From: Austwickia sp.
GTDB lineage: Bacteria > Actinomycetota > Actinomycetes > Actinomycetales > Dermatophilaceae
Assembly: GCA_016711265.1 (NCBI GenBank)
Contig: JADJTI010000006.1
Location: 186,001 to 250,000, forward strand
Length of the DNA: 64,000 nt
Direction of reading: 5' to 3'
Below the pieces are notes generated by a model. That model saw nothing but the letters and a program-made list of their open reading frames with translations. It did not search any database and had not been told where the DNA came from. Numbering within the stretch: the stretch's first letter is position 1; each line of letters opens with the position of its first letter. Shown here in pieces: positions 52,792 through 60,976 of the stretch. Position numbers and translations under genes: made by a program.

Positions 52792-53553
52792 TCAGGGCCG
52801 CGGCTTGCGACCCCAGTGCACCGCCTGGGTCCCGAGCATGAAGGATCGCCAGCCCACCTGCTCGAAGCCCGCCGCCGTCAGGAGGGCGCCAAGCTCGGAG
52901 GGGGTGCGGAAGTTCGCGGTGCTGGCCAGCAGGTACCCGTAGGCCTGCGGGTTGCCACTGGCCAGCCGACTCAGCAACGGGATGCCGTAGCGCAGGTGCG
53001 CTCGCACGAAGGGTTGCAGCGGGGCGGGGGTGGCCGGCGAGGTCTCCAGGACGACGACCCGGCCGCCGGGGCGCAGCACCCGGTACTGCTCGGCCAGGGC
53101 CCCGGGGATGTCGCTCACGTTGCGCAACAGGTATCCCTGGATAACGGCGTCGAAGCACGCGTCGCCGAAGGGTAGGGCCAGGGCGTCGGCGGCCAGCCAG
53201 GTCAGCCGGTCCGCGCCCGCGCGGCGCCGCCCGACGCGCATCATCTCCACCGTGAAATCGGCACCGACCACATCCAGTCCTGCCGTGGCGTCGCAGGCGT
53301 CCAACGCCAGATCACCGGTGCCGGTGGCCAGGTCGAGCAGCCGCTCCCCGGGTCGCAGGGCCGCCTGGCGGATCACGAACCGTCGCCAGCGGACGTCCTG
53401 ACCGAAGGTCATCAGCCGGTTCATCAGGTCGTATCGGCCGGCGACGTGGCCGAACATCTCCTGGACGGCTCGCGCGTGCGCGTCCGGCGCAGGCGGTACG
53501 CCGTCGGCGGGGGCTGCGGGGGCCGGCTGCGCATTGGTCGAGCTGTGACTCAT
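52792..53553 (-). CDS. menG: Demethylmenaquinone methyltransferase
   Basis: 253-residue UbiE/MenG-type SAM methyltransferase catalysing the last step of menaquinone synthesis. Ala/Pro-rich N-terminus, then AVQEMFGHVAGRYDLMNRLM, motif I LLDLATGTGDLALDAC, the family signature GYLLRNVSDIPGALAEQYRV, LRPGGRVVVLE and the tail NFRTPSELGALLTAAGFEQV. Typical LD(V/L)ATGTGDLA is intact. Monocistronic, divergent from the NUDIX gene by 58 bp. Confidence 0.93.
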   Translation of the reverse strand: MSHSSTNAQPAPAAPADGVPPAPDAHARAVQEMFGHVAGRYDLMNRLMTFGQDVRWRRFVIRQAALRPGERLLDLATGTGDLALDACDATAGLDVVGADFTVEMMRVGRRRAGADRLTWLAADALALPFGDACFDAVIQGYLLRNVSDIPGALAEQYRVLRPGGRVVVLETSPATPAPLQPFVRAHLRYGIPLLSRLASGNPQAYGYLLASTANFRTPSELGALLTAAGFEQVGWRSFMLGTQAVHWGRKPRP

Positions 53554-53611
53554 GCTGTGACGGTACCCGGGTGACCAGGGCCGAGAGTGACCGGCTGCGT
53601 ACGCTTACCGG

Positions 53612-54106
53612 GTGGCCACCCCCGAGTTCATCCTCGACTTGCGCGCGAAGATCGGCACCGACGAGTTGTGGCTGATCGGCGCAACGGCCGTGGTGCTGCG
53701 TGATCGTGACGTGCTGTTGATACAACGCGCGGACAACGGTCAGTGGAGTCCGGTGACTGGGATCGTCGACCCCGGTGAGCACCCCGCTGCGGCGGCCGTC
53801 CGCGAGGTGGCCGAGGAGGCCGGCGTACGGGTGGCGGTGGACTACCTGGCCTGGGTGAATGTGACCGACACGGTGGTGTATCCCAACGGGGACCGCTCCC
53901 GCTACCTGGACCACACGTTCAGCTGCACCTGGCTTTCGGGGGAGCCCTTCCCGGCCGACGACGAAACCACGGCGGCCCGTTGGTGGGATCTGGCGGACCT
54001 GCCGCCGCTGGGGGTGGCCGTGGCGTCCCGGATCGCGGCGGTCGTCGACTCGCGCGCCCGCGGCGACCGCGTCACGGCGTTGACGCCACCGCTCGGCTCA
54101 GGCTGA
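53612..54106 (+). CDS. NUDIX hydrolase
   Basis: 164-residue pyrophosphohydrolase starting at GTG. Nudix box GIVDPGEHPAAAAVREVAEEAGV is complete, G-x5-E-x7-REVxEEAG, placing Mg-binding Glu residues. ELWLIGATAVVLRDRDVLLI and GQWSPVTG precede; YLDHTFSCTW follows. Substrate (nucleotide sugar, NADH, dNTP) cannot be told. Convergent with the HAD gene, 19 bp apart. Confidence 0.92.
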   Translation: MATPEFILDLRAKIGTDELWLIGATAVVLRDRDVLLIQRADNGQWSPVTGIVDPGEHPAAAAVREVAEEAGVRVAVDYLAWVNVTDTVVYPNGDRSRYLDHTFSCTWLSGEPFPADDETTAARWWDLADLPPLGVAVASRIAAVVDSRARGDRVTALTPPLGSG

Positions 54107-54125
54107 CATCGCCGAAGGCGCCCCG

Positions 54126-54809
54126 TCAGCCTGAGCCGCCCGTCAGCGCCGCCGTGTCGGGGACCACGAGGCAGGCTCCCGCGCCGCGCAGTTGCGTAGC
54201 GCGACGCTCGTCGGCGGTGATCCCCACGGACGCGACCTGCGCGCGCCGGGCGGCGTGCACATCGCTGACGCTGTCGCCGACCATCACGGCCCGGTCCGCG
54301 GGTACGCCGGTGACCGCGAGGGCGTCGAGCAGCATGGCCGGGTTCGGCTTGAGCCGCTCGGGGCGGGCGGGTTCCCGGCCGTGGACCGATCGCACCAGGT
54401 GGCCCCACGGCCAGCGTTGCAGGAACGCGGTGACGCAGGCCGGGGCGTTGTTGGTGACGATGCAGACCGGTACGCCGGCCGCCGCCATCGCCTGCACCAG
54501 TTCCCCCGCCCCCGGCTGGGGGGGTTGCCGCCGGGCGGCGTCGACCTCCGCCTGGGTGCAGAGGTCGTCGATCCCCGCGTGCAGGTGCGGCCACCGGCGG
54601 CCGGTCTCCGCGAGCACGGCGCCGTGGTCGGTCAGGCGCGCGATCTGCTCCGGGACGTCCACGCCGGCCTGGGTGAGGACGGCGAGCGCGGCATGGGCAA
54701 GGTCGATGTGCTCGGGGTCGGGCAGCAGCCGGACCACGGGTCCGTCGAAGTCGAGAATCACCAAGTCTGCGTGGGCCAAGGGTTCTACGAGGGTGGGCGT
54801 CGGCGCCAT
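54126..54809 (-). CDS. HAD-superfamily phosphatase
   Basis: 227 residues with all four HAD motifs: nucleophile Asp in VILDFDGPVV, Asn in CIVTNNAPACV (Thr/Ser motif II), Lys in ERLKPNPAML, and acidic motif IV VMVGDSVSDVHAA. A helical cap sits between motifs I and II (subclass I, phosphoglycolate-phosphatase/PPase-like). Substrate unknown. Confidence 0.9.
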   Translation of the reverse strand: MAPTPTLVEPLAHADLVILDFDGPVVRLLPDPEHIDLAHAALAVLTQAGVDVPEQIARLTDHGAVLAETGRRWPHLHAGIDDLCTQAEVDAARRQPPQPGAGELVQAMAAAGVPVCIVTNNAPACVTAFLQRWPWGHLVRSVHGREPARPERLKPNPAMLLDALAVTGVPADRAVMVGDSVSDVHAARRAQVASVGITADERRATQLRGAGACLVVPDTAALTGGSG

Positions 54810-55288
54810 TCCCCCATGGTGACCGACGCCAGGCGGCCAGGCTCATCCAGGCTCATTCACGCTCACCACCGGCACCCCCCGAGTGCTCCAGGGGCGCCCG
54901 CCGGGCCACCCCGGGCGAACACCGATCGCGAACCGTGGCGGTCGGGCCCTGGGGTGCCGGGCCCGACCGCAACTCAGGGTGTGGTGGGCGGGGTTTGCGG
55001 AGAGGTCACGCCTCAGGACGTCGTTGTCGCACCGGCGACTCCAGAATACCTAATCGCTTCGTCCTGGGGATAGCCCGTATCCACAGCCACAGCAGCGCCA
55101 ATGGCGAGTTTCCACAGCCTCATCCCGAACCTTGTCCACAGCATCGGGCACGGCAGCGCTACCGGCGGCACCGACCAAAGCCGACACATCGCCCCAAGCC
55201 GTCAATAGCGGACACACCCGTCGAAAAGCCTTGATCGGAGCGCGGAGCCACCGATGAGACGGCGCACAGATCCTGTCAGGAGGTCACG
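54810..55288. other. 479-bp intergenic region with DnaA-box-like sequences
   Basis: No supported gene between the HAD gene (leftward) and the chemoreceptor gene (rightward). Its notable content is a short run of TCCACA motifs at 55077-55140. A GGTGTGGTGGGCGGGG stretch lies at 54977-54992. The chemoreceptor promoter is presumably near its right end. Confidence 0.5.
55077..55140 (+). promoter_or_regulatory. Three co-oriented DnaA-box-like 9-mers
   Basis: GTATCCACA (55077-55085), GTTTCCACA (55108-55116) and TTGTCCACA (55132-55140), all on the same strand. TTGTCCACA matches the actinobacterial box; the others differ from TTATCCACA at one or two positions. No AT-rich unwinding region or dnaA/dnaN genes are nearby, so this is not an origin by itself. 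Confidence 0.4.
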
Positions 55289-56563
55289 TTGGCATTCATG
55301 CTCACCCCCCGCCGCGCCTCGGCTGCGCCCCACGCTGCGGCCACCGCTGCGGTCGACGGGGTATCCGTTCCCGCCCGCGCGATCCTCGGACTCCTGACCC
55401 AGGGTGACGACCTGTACGTCGGGGTGCAGGAGCTCTCGGACGTGCTCAGCGGCCTGGATGTGTCTACCCGGGAGACCCTCTCGGCCACGACGTCCATCGA
55501 AGCCACCACGTCCCGGCTTGCCGACGAGGCGAGCACGGTCGCCTCCGCGGCCGGCCAGATGTCGGCAGCGATGGCCGAGGTCGCCGGGTCGGCGGCCCAA
55601 GCCTCGACGGCGGTCCTGGAGGCGGGTGAGGCGGCCCGGGCTGTCCGCGGCGCCGCCACCGAACTGGCCGAGTCGGCGGGCAAGATCGACGAGGTCGTGC
55701 GGACGGTCTCGCGGATCTCGGACCAGACCCGGCTGCTCGCGCTGAATGCCACCATCGAGGCCGCCCGGGCCGGCGCCGCCGGCAAGGGGTTCGCCGTGGT
55801 CGCCGAGGAGGTCAAGACCCTCGCCGACGAGACCACGATCGCCACCAGCGACATCGCGGAGAAGCTGTCGCTGCTCGCCGCCAAGAGCGACGAGGTGCGG
55901 GACGCGATCATGCGGATCGACGACATGCTGGCCCGGGTCGAGCAGCTCGAGCAGTCCATCGCTGCGGCCGTCGAGGAGCAGAGCGCGGCGATCGCAGAGA
56001 TCACCCGGTCGGCGACCACCGTTTCGGATGCCGCCGACGGCCTACGCACGGACGTGACCGTCTGCACCACCGCCAGTCGCCGCGCCCAGGATGCCTCCGA
56101 ACGCTCCCACCGGGGCATCGCCGAGATGACGAAGGGCACTCAGAAGCAGCGCGACAGCATCGTTGTCCTCGCCCCTGACCTGCAAATACACCCCCTGCGC
56201 GCGGCAATCTATGCGCACGCCCAGTGGAAGCAGCGGCTGCACCGCGCGGTCACCGACCAGCGACTCCCTGAGGGTGTCGACATCGCCAAGGCCGGACGGC
56301 GGGACGCCTGCCCGTTCGGCGCGTGGCTCGCCTCCGGCGCCGCCGCCGAACTCGACGCCACTCGGGCGGCCAAGATCTCGGAACTGCACGCGCGTTTCCA
56401 CACCGCTGCCGCAGCCATCCTCACGGCTGCGACGACCGGTCAGGTGGAGAAGGCTCAGGAGTTGTTGTCGGACCCGCAGGGGTACGCCGGTATCGCGCCC
56501 ACCATGACCGCCGAGCTGTCCGGATGGGCCCAGGAGGTGGAGCGGACCGGAGCCGGTGGGTGA
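55289..56563 (+). CDS. Soluble methyl-accepting chemotaxis-type receptor with CZB domain
   Basis: 424 residues, no membrane segment. An MCP signalling coiled coil spans ~50-270, with the hairpin tip region ISDQTRLLALNATIEAARAG and AGKGFAVVAEEVKTLADETT that bind CheA/CheW. The C-terminal ~110 residues form a chemoreceptor zinc-binding (CZB) domain: His in YAHAQWKQRLHRAV, DACPFGAWLASG, and LHARFHTAAAAIL, matching the 3-His/1-Cys zinc site known to respond to zinc or oxidants. TTG 55289 is chosen for AGGAGG five bases upstream; ATG 55298 is too far. No chemotaxis genes are adjacent. Its 3' end overlaps the convergent esterase gene. Confidence 0.9.
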   Translation: MAFMLTPRRASAAPHAAATAAVDGVSVPARAILGLLTQGDDLYVGVQELSDVLSGLDVSTRETLSATTSIEATTSRLADEASTVASAAGQMSAAMAEVAGSAAQASTAVLEAGEAARAVRGAATELAESAGKIDEVVRTVSRISDQTRLLALNATIEAARAGAAGKGFAVVAEEVKTLADETTIATSDIAEKLSLLAAKSDEVRDAIMRIDDMLARVEQLEQSIAAAVEEQSAAIAEITRSATTVSDAADGLRTDVTVCTTASRRAQDASERSHRGIAEMTKGTQKQRDSIVVLAPDLQIHPLRAAIYAHAQWKQRLHRAVTDQRLPEGVDIAKAGRRDACPFGAWLASGAAAELDATRAAKISELHARFHTAAAAILTAATTGQVEKAQELLSDPQGYAGIAPTMTAELSGWAQEVERTGAGG

Positions 56564-57548
56564 CCTGGCGGCCGAGGGCCACCCACGCCACACCGGCGGC
56601 GCGCGCCGGCAACGGGGCGCGCGCGGCCGTCGTGGCCAGGGTCATGGCGACCCGCCGGAACGTGTCCCGAGCCTCGGGGGTGAAGGTGGCACCGACGTAC
56701 ACGTGGATCCCACCGGCATACTCGACCAGGCGGACCGGGACCCCGGCCGCGGCGATGACCTGGGACAGGCGCCGGATGTCGGGTAGGAGGATGTCCGCCG
56801 TACCGGTGTAGATGTCCACCGGCGGGAGCCCGGCCAGATCGCCGAACACCGGGCTGACCTGCGGGTGGGTCACCGGGTCGGCGCCAGCCCACCACTGCCC
56901 CGAGAGCCGGCCACCGGAGACCGACTGGATCGGGTCGCGGGGTTCGAGCGCCGGGGTGTCCGGATGGGTCAGGCCGAGATCCACCCAGGGCGAGAACAGG
57001 ATCACCCGAGCCGGCAACGGCAGCCCGGCGTCGCGGTACCGCATCGCCTGGGCCAGGCAGAACCCGCCGCCCGCCGAGTCGCCCACCAGGACGACGCGTT
57101 CGGGCGCCACCCGGCTGATCAACTCGCGGTAGACCCCCTCGACCCACGCGTGCCCGACCTCGTGGGTGTGTTCGGGAGCCAGCGGATAGCACGGCACCGT
57201 GATGCTCGCCCCCGTGTACCGGATCAGCGCCGCAACGATCTCCCAATGCTCGCGCAGAAGCGCCTCGGTGTAGCTGCCGCCGTGCACGTAGACCAGGTGC
57301 CGGTCGGCCAGTGCCCGCATCCGGCCCCGGGGTCGGAAGGTGAACACCGGGAAGCCGTCGACCTCGCGGCGGACCACGTCGGCCGCGAGCCGCAACGCGG
57401 CCGGCAGGGGGGGTGGGCCGGGATGGCTTCGCTGCTCGTGGGCGGCGCGGAAGGCCTGCGGGTCATCGCCGGGTTTGGCCTCGGTGGCCAGGATCGCGGT
57501 GGCCAGCCGCATCGTGGGGCTCGGCCACCGGGTACGTCGCCCGCTCAC
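56421..57548 (-). CDS. HSL-family alpha/beta-hydrolase (esterase), second of a tandem pair
   Basis: 375 residues from GTG 57548, overlapping the previous stop (GTGA). Hormone-sensitive-lipase family: oxyanion motif HLVYVHGGSYTEALLREH (HGGS in place of HGGG), nucleophile Ser in LVGDSAGGGFCLAQ, acid in IYTGTADILLPDIR, His in GGIHVYVGATF. Strongly similar to its upstream neighbour, so a tandem duplication. The Arg/Pro-rich C-terminal ~45 residues run over the end of the chemoreceptor gene on the other strand (143-bp overlap). Substrate: short-chain esters or lipids by family. Confidence 0.87.
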   Translation of the reverse strand: MSGRRTRWPSPTMRLATAILATEAKPGDDPQAFRAAHEQRSHPGPPPLPAALRLAADVVRREVDGFPVFTFRPRGRMRALADRHLVYVHGGSYTEALLREHWEIVAALIRYTGASITVPCYPLAPEHTHEVGHAWVEGVYRELISRVAPERVVLVGDSAGGGFCLAQAMRYRDAGLPLPARVILFSPWVDLGLTHPDTPALEPRDPIQSVSGGRLSGQWWAGADPVTHPQVSPVFGDLAGLPPVDIYTGTADILLPDIRRLSQVIAAAGVPVRLVEYAGGIHVYVGATFTPEARDTFRRVAMTLATTAARAPLPARAAGVAWVALGRQVTHRLRSAPPPGPIRTARRSWWARYRRTPAGPTTTPEPSPPDRSSQP

Positions 57549-58765
57549 CCGAGCGCGTCCCCACCGGTGGGCTTGGCGTGGTTGCCGGCCGCCGCGCGAT
57601 CCAGGTGCAGCCGCGCGCGGACCCCGACGTGCCGGATCCAGGGCGTGCTGGCCGCCCGGGCCCGCATGGTGGCCTGCCTGCTGAACAGCGCCGTGGGCGA
57701 GGCGACCAGGCGGGTCTGGGCCGGGTACCGGGCATCGGCGGTACCCAAGGTGTCCGCGATCCGGCGGTAGGTGTCGCGTGCCTCCGGGGTGAAGGCGGCC
57801 CCGACGTACACGTGGATCGCGTCGGGATACTCCACCAGCCGCACCCCACCCCCGGCGGCGGCGAGTTTGGCGGCCAGCAGCCGGACGTCGGGCATGAGGA
57901 TGTCGGCGGTTCCGGTGTACAGATCCACCGGCGGCAGGCCGTGGACGTCCCCATTGAGCGGGCTGACCTGGGGGTGAGCGGTGCTGTCGGCCCCGGCCCA
58001 CCATTGGCCGGCGAGCAGGCCACCGGGCCGCGCCAGCACCGGGTCGCGCGGCTCGACCGCGGCGATGTCGGGGTTGGTGGCTTCGACGTTGACCCACGGG
58101 GCGAACAGGATGAGCCGGGCCGGCAGCGGCAGCCCGGCGTCGCGATACCGCATGGCCTGAGCCAGGCACATCCCACCGCCCGCGGAGTCGCCCATGAGCA
58201 CGACACGGTCGGCCGACATCCGGGTGAGCAGTCCCCGGTAGACCCGCTCCACCCACGCATGCCCCACCTCGTGGGTGTGTTCGGGGGCCAGCGGATAACA
58301 CGGCACCGTGATCGTCGCGCCGGTGTGCCGCAGGAGGTTGAGCACGATCTCCCAGTGGACGTCGATGAGCTCGCCGCAGTAGCCACCGCCGTGCAGATAC
58401 ACCACGTCCCAGCGGCTCGCCGGGACGGTCTCGGCTGCCGCGGGGGCGGTCTGGGCCGCGTGGCTCCGCGACGGCGTACCAGCGGATCGCCGCGGGGTGA
58501 CCGTGAACACGGCGAAGCCGTCCAGCTCATCCCGCCGCACGTGGGCGACCAACCGCAGGGCCGCCGGCACCCGAGGGGGTCGGGGGTACTCGCGGGTCAG
58601 GTGCGCCTCGGCGAACGCTTCAGCATCCGCCATCAGCTTCGGTTCGCTCGCGAGCACCCTTGCGACCAGCCGCATCTGCCGGCTCGGCCAGGGCGCGCGG
58701 TCCGGCGGCGACTGGCGCGGGGAGTCCGGCGCATCGATCGGCGGTGCCTGGGTCGATCGGGTCAC
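57545..58765 (-). CDS. HSL-family alpha/beta-hydrolase (esterase), first of a tandem pair
   Basis: 406 residues. Motifs: VVYLHGGGYCGELIDVHWEI (oxyanion HGGG), PCYPLAPEHTHEVGHAWVE, nucleophile Ser in LMGDSAGGGMCLAQAMRYRD, Asp in LYTGTADILMPDVR, His in DAIHVYVGAAF. An ~30-residue Ala/Ser-rich insert (RSAGTPSRSHAAQTAPAA) precedes the HGGG strand and is absent from the paralogue. A Pro/Arg-rich N-terminus has no signal peptide, so the protein is cytoplasmic or loosely membrane-bound. Confidence 0.88.
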   Translation of the reverse strand: MTRSTQAPPIDAPDSPRQSPPDRAPWPSRQMRLVARVLASEPKLMADAEAFAEAHLTREYPRPPRVPAALRLVAHVRRDELDGFAVFTVTPRRSAGTPSRSHAAQTAPAAAETVPASRWDVVYLHGGGYCGELIDVHWEIVLNLLRHTGATITVPCYPLAPEHTHEVGHAWVERVYRGLLTRMSADRVVLMGDSAGGGMCLAQAMRYRDAGLPLPARLILFAPWVNVEATNPDIAAVEPRDPVLARPGGLLAGQWWAGADSTAHPQVSPLNGDVHGLPPVDLYTGTADILMPDVRLLAAKLAAAGGGVRLVEYPDAIHVYVGAAFTPEARDTYRRIADTLGTADARYPAQTRLVASPTALFSRQATMRARAASTPWIRHVGVRARLHLDRAAAGNHAKPTGGDALG

Positions 58766-58872
58766 CGGTGTTTCCTCCCCTCGGCTGACTCCTGCGGGCG
58801 GTGTCGACTCTTCCTGGATGATTCGTTGCCACGGGAGGTCGTGGCAAGTCCCTCGGGTGCCTGCCCCTGCGC

Positions 58873-59712
58873 CTACCCGACCCGGGGGCCACCCGGCACG
58901 TACCGCGTGCAGGACCGGGCGCCGTACCGGATGCCGTGGTAAATGGCCTGGACGCGCTCGTCGAGCGTGCCGTGGTCACGGTCCCGGCCCTCGGCGCTGG
59001 CGATCAGCGGGATCAGCTCGTCGACGTCGCGAAGGTCTTGGTCCGTGAAGATGTTCTCGCGACGCAGCTGCCGCACGATGGCGCCGGCCAGGCAGTCCGC
59101 CTGGTTCTCGAACCGCACCGACTGGGCGGCCGTACGCGGCGGCCGAACGCCCTTGAGCAGCTGGATGTGGTGGGCGTACTCGTGGGCCACCCCGACCAGC
59201 GGGGCCGCGTCGCCGGCTCGGTCGTAGAACTCCCAGAGCTGACGTTGCCCGAGCGCGATCGAGCGATCCCCGAAGCAGTATCCGAACGAGACGTCGGTCA
59301 TCGTGGTGCCACACCAGCGGTAGGCCCGGCCCGCCGGGATGTACCAGAACGCGGTGGGTCGGGCGAGCCTGGGGTACATGGTCGCCACGGCACGAGCGGT
59401 GTACCTGATCGAGTAGTCGGCGACGTCTTTGGTCTGGTGGAAGGCGTAGCACCCGGACAGGTCGCGGTTCGTGCAGGGCTTGGGGTTGCGGGGTTTCGCC
59501 GCGGGGGTGCGCTGACGGGGGGCCGCAGGTACGACGGCGGGCACGATGGCGGCCGGCGTGCCGGGGGTGGCCTCTCTGGCTTGGGTGGCCTGCCCGGTCT
59601 GGGTGGCCTGCCCGGTCTGGGTTGCCTGGGCACCGACGGCCATGAGCCCCGTGAGCCCGGACGTGAGGAGCCCCGCGGCGATGACGGAGGCGATGCGCGG
59701 CAGCTTCGACAT
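58873..59712 (-). CDS. Secreted neutral zinc metallopeptidase (YpfJ-like)
   Basis: 279 residues from ATG 59712, which has GAGGG upstream and opens a signal peptide (MSKLPRIASVIAAGLLTSGL). An ~8-residue unit ATQTGQ is repeated after cleavage, then a Pro/Ala linker. The catalytic part has AFWYIPAGRAYRWCG, the zinc motif HExxH in VAHEYAHHIQLLKG and the third ligand Glu in FENQADCLAGAIV, as in neutral zinc metallopeptidases of the YpfJ group. Four Cys may form disulfides. Preceded by a LacI-type operator-like palindrome. Confidence 0.87.
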   Translation of the reverse strand: MSKLPRIASVIAAGLLTSGLTGLMAVGAQATQTGQATQTGQATQAREATPGTPAAIVPAVVPAAPRQRTPAAKPRNPKPCTNRDLSGCYAFHQTKDVADYSIRYTARAVATMYPRLARPTAFWYIPAGRAYRWCGTTMTDVSFGYCFGDRSIALGQRQLWEFYDRAGDAAPLVGVAHEYAHHIQLLKGVRPPRTAAQSVRFENQADCLAGAIVRQLRRENIFTDQDLRDVDELIPLIASAEGRDRDHGTLDERVQAIYHGIRYGARSCTRYVPGGPRVG

Positions 59713-59887
59713 GATGACCCTCGGGCGTTCGACGGGAGGGCGTCGCCGAGGTCGGTTGTGCCCCCGAGGCGCCCCTTCCGGCACGGTACCCGTGAGCGAG
59801 GTCCGCCAGAACCTGAATCAGGTCGATCGTCCAGGTGAAGCGCCCAGCGGTACGACGTGCTGCCGCCGAAACGTCGAATCCGCTCCG

Positions 59888-59903
59888 TTGGAAGCGCTTT
59901 CAA
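59888..59903. promoter_or_regulatory. LacI/cre-like operator
   Basis: TTGGAAGCGCTTTCAA, a near-perfect palindrome around GCGC with one mismatched pair. It fits the TGNAANCGNTTNCA pattern of LacI-family operators. It lies about 175 bp upstream of the secreted metalloprotease start. No LacI-family regulator is in the window. Confidence 0.5.
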
Positions 59904-59956
59904 CGTGCCGAAGTGACTTCTCGACGCCGGCGGGCGGTCGGCGTACCGATTGCGGA

Positions 59957-60850
59957 TCAGGAGAGTACGTCGATCACGGCCTTCACGACGATGTCGGGGT
60001 GCGCTGCGGAGACGTTCCGGATCGCGTCGACCACCTGGTAGGTCCAGTCGGGGCGCAGCCACAGCAGGTGCCAAACGTCCTTGTCCCCCTGCGCGAGCAC
60101 CCCGTCGGAAGCCATCACCAGCGCCGTGGTGGTCGGCAGCTGCAGATACGTGTCCAGGCACGGGAACGGGTCGCGGCTCAACGGATCGCAGGCCAGGGCC
60201 AGCAAGTCCTCCAGCGTGGGACGTCGTATCCATGAGGACCCCACGCCAGGGCCGTCCAGCGGCCACAGCGAACGCGCGGCGACGGCCCGGATCACCGACG
60301 ACGGGATCTGCTCGGTGGTCCAGTCGGCGCGGGCGAGCTCGGCGGCGGTGTCGGCGAACGGCTCCCGTTGAGAGTCGTCGATCACGGCGCCCAGGCCGTA
60401 CCGTTGCGCGACCAGTTCCAGCAGGCTGGGTTCGAGCACCTGGCCCAGGTACTCCATCACGTGCTCTCGCGGCCACGGATACACGCCTTCGAGCAGGACC
60501 AGGCCGGCGGGTTCCAGCAAGCCGGTGACGGTGGCCGCCACCGCGCCCCAGGCCCCGAACCCTTGGCCGACCACGACGGGGTGCCGCAGGCCCAGGCCCG
60601 TCGCGATCTCGCCGAGGTCGGTCCACCAGCGGGCGGGGTCCTCACCGACACCCAGCGGGGTCTGACCGTGGGCGCGCAGATCGACGGCCACGGGGTGGGC
60701 GAACTCGGCGACGGCCGGGCCGACCAGGTCCCATACGGCGGCGTTCTCGGTGAGGTCGTGCACGAGCAGGACGTCACACCCCTGGCCGCCGTAGTCGATG
60801 ACGGCGAAGTCGCCCCCGGCTGCCGAGACGGTGGAACCGTGGCCCTGCAT
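59957..60850 (-). CDS. Alpha/beta-hydrolase-fold protein lacking the nucleophile Ser
   Basis: 297 residues. Clear fold: CDVLLVHDLTENAAVWDLVG, VAVDLRAHGQTPLG (Asp-Leu-Arg-x-His-Gly after strand 4) and the nucleophile-elbow strand PVVVGQGFGAWGAVAATVTG, where the expected G-x-S-x-G reads GQGFG, so the Ser is Gly. TTTALVMASDGVLAQGDKDV holds a possible acid, and AAHPDIVVKAV a terminal region without the usual Gly-His. Probably non-hydrolytic: a binding protein or an enzyme with other chemistry. Lies 126 bp downstream of deoA on the same strand. Confidence 0.82.
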   Translation of the reverse strand: MQGHGSTVSAAGGDFAVIDYGGQGCDVLLVHDLTENAAVWDLVGPAVAEFAHPVAVDLRAHGQTPLGVGEDPARWWTDLGEIATGLGLRHPVVVGQGFGAWGAVAATVTGLLEPAGLVLLEGVYPWPREHVMEYLGQVLEPSLLELVAQRYGLGAVIDDSQREPFADTAAELARADWTTEQIPSSVIRAVAARSLWPLDGPGVGSSWIRRPTLEDLLALACDPLSRDPFPCLDTYLQLPTTTALVMASDGVLAQGDKDVWHLLWLRPDWTYQVVDAIRNVSAAHPDIVVKAVIDVLS

Positions 60851-60976
60851 GCGCGCAGTCCTCCTACGGGGACGTCAGTGTGTCAATCCACTGGCGCATG
60901 GAACGCATCGTGACGCGAATTTCTTTCGCAGCGAGGCTAATTCGCCTAACTCCCGCCCTCGCGGACCGGTGCGACG

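Noticed and set aside
55077..55140. Chromosomal origin of replication
   Set aside because: Only three box-like motifs, no AT-rich unwinding element, and no dnaA, dnaN, rpmH or gyrase genes around.
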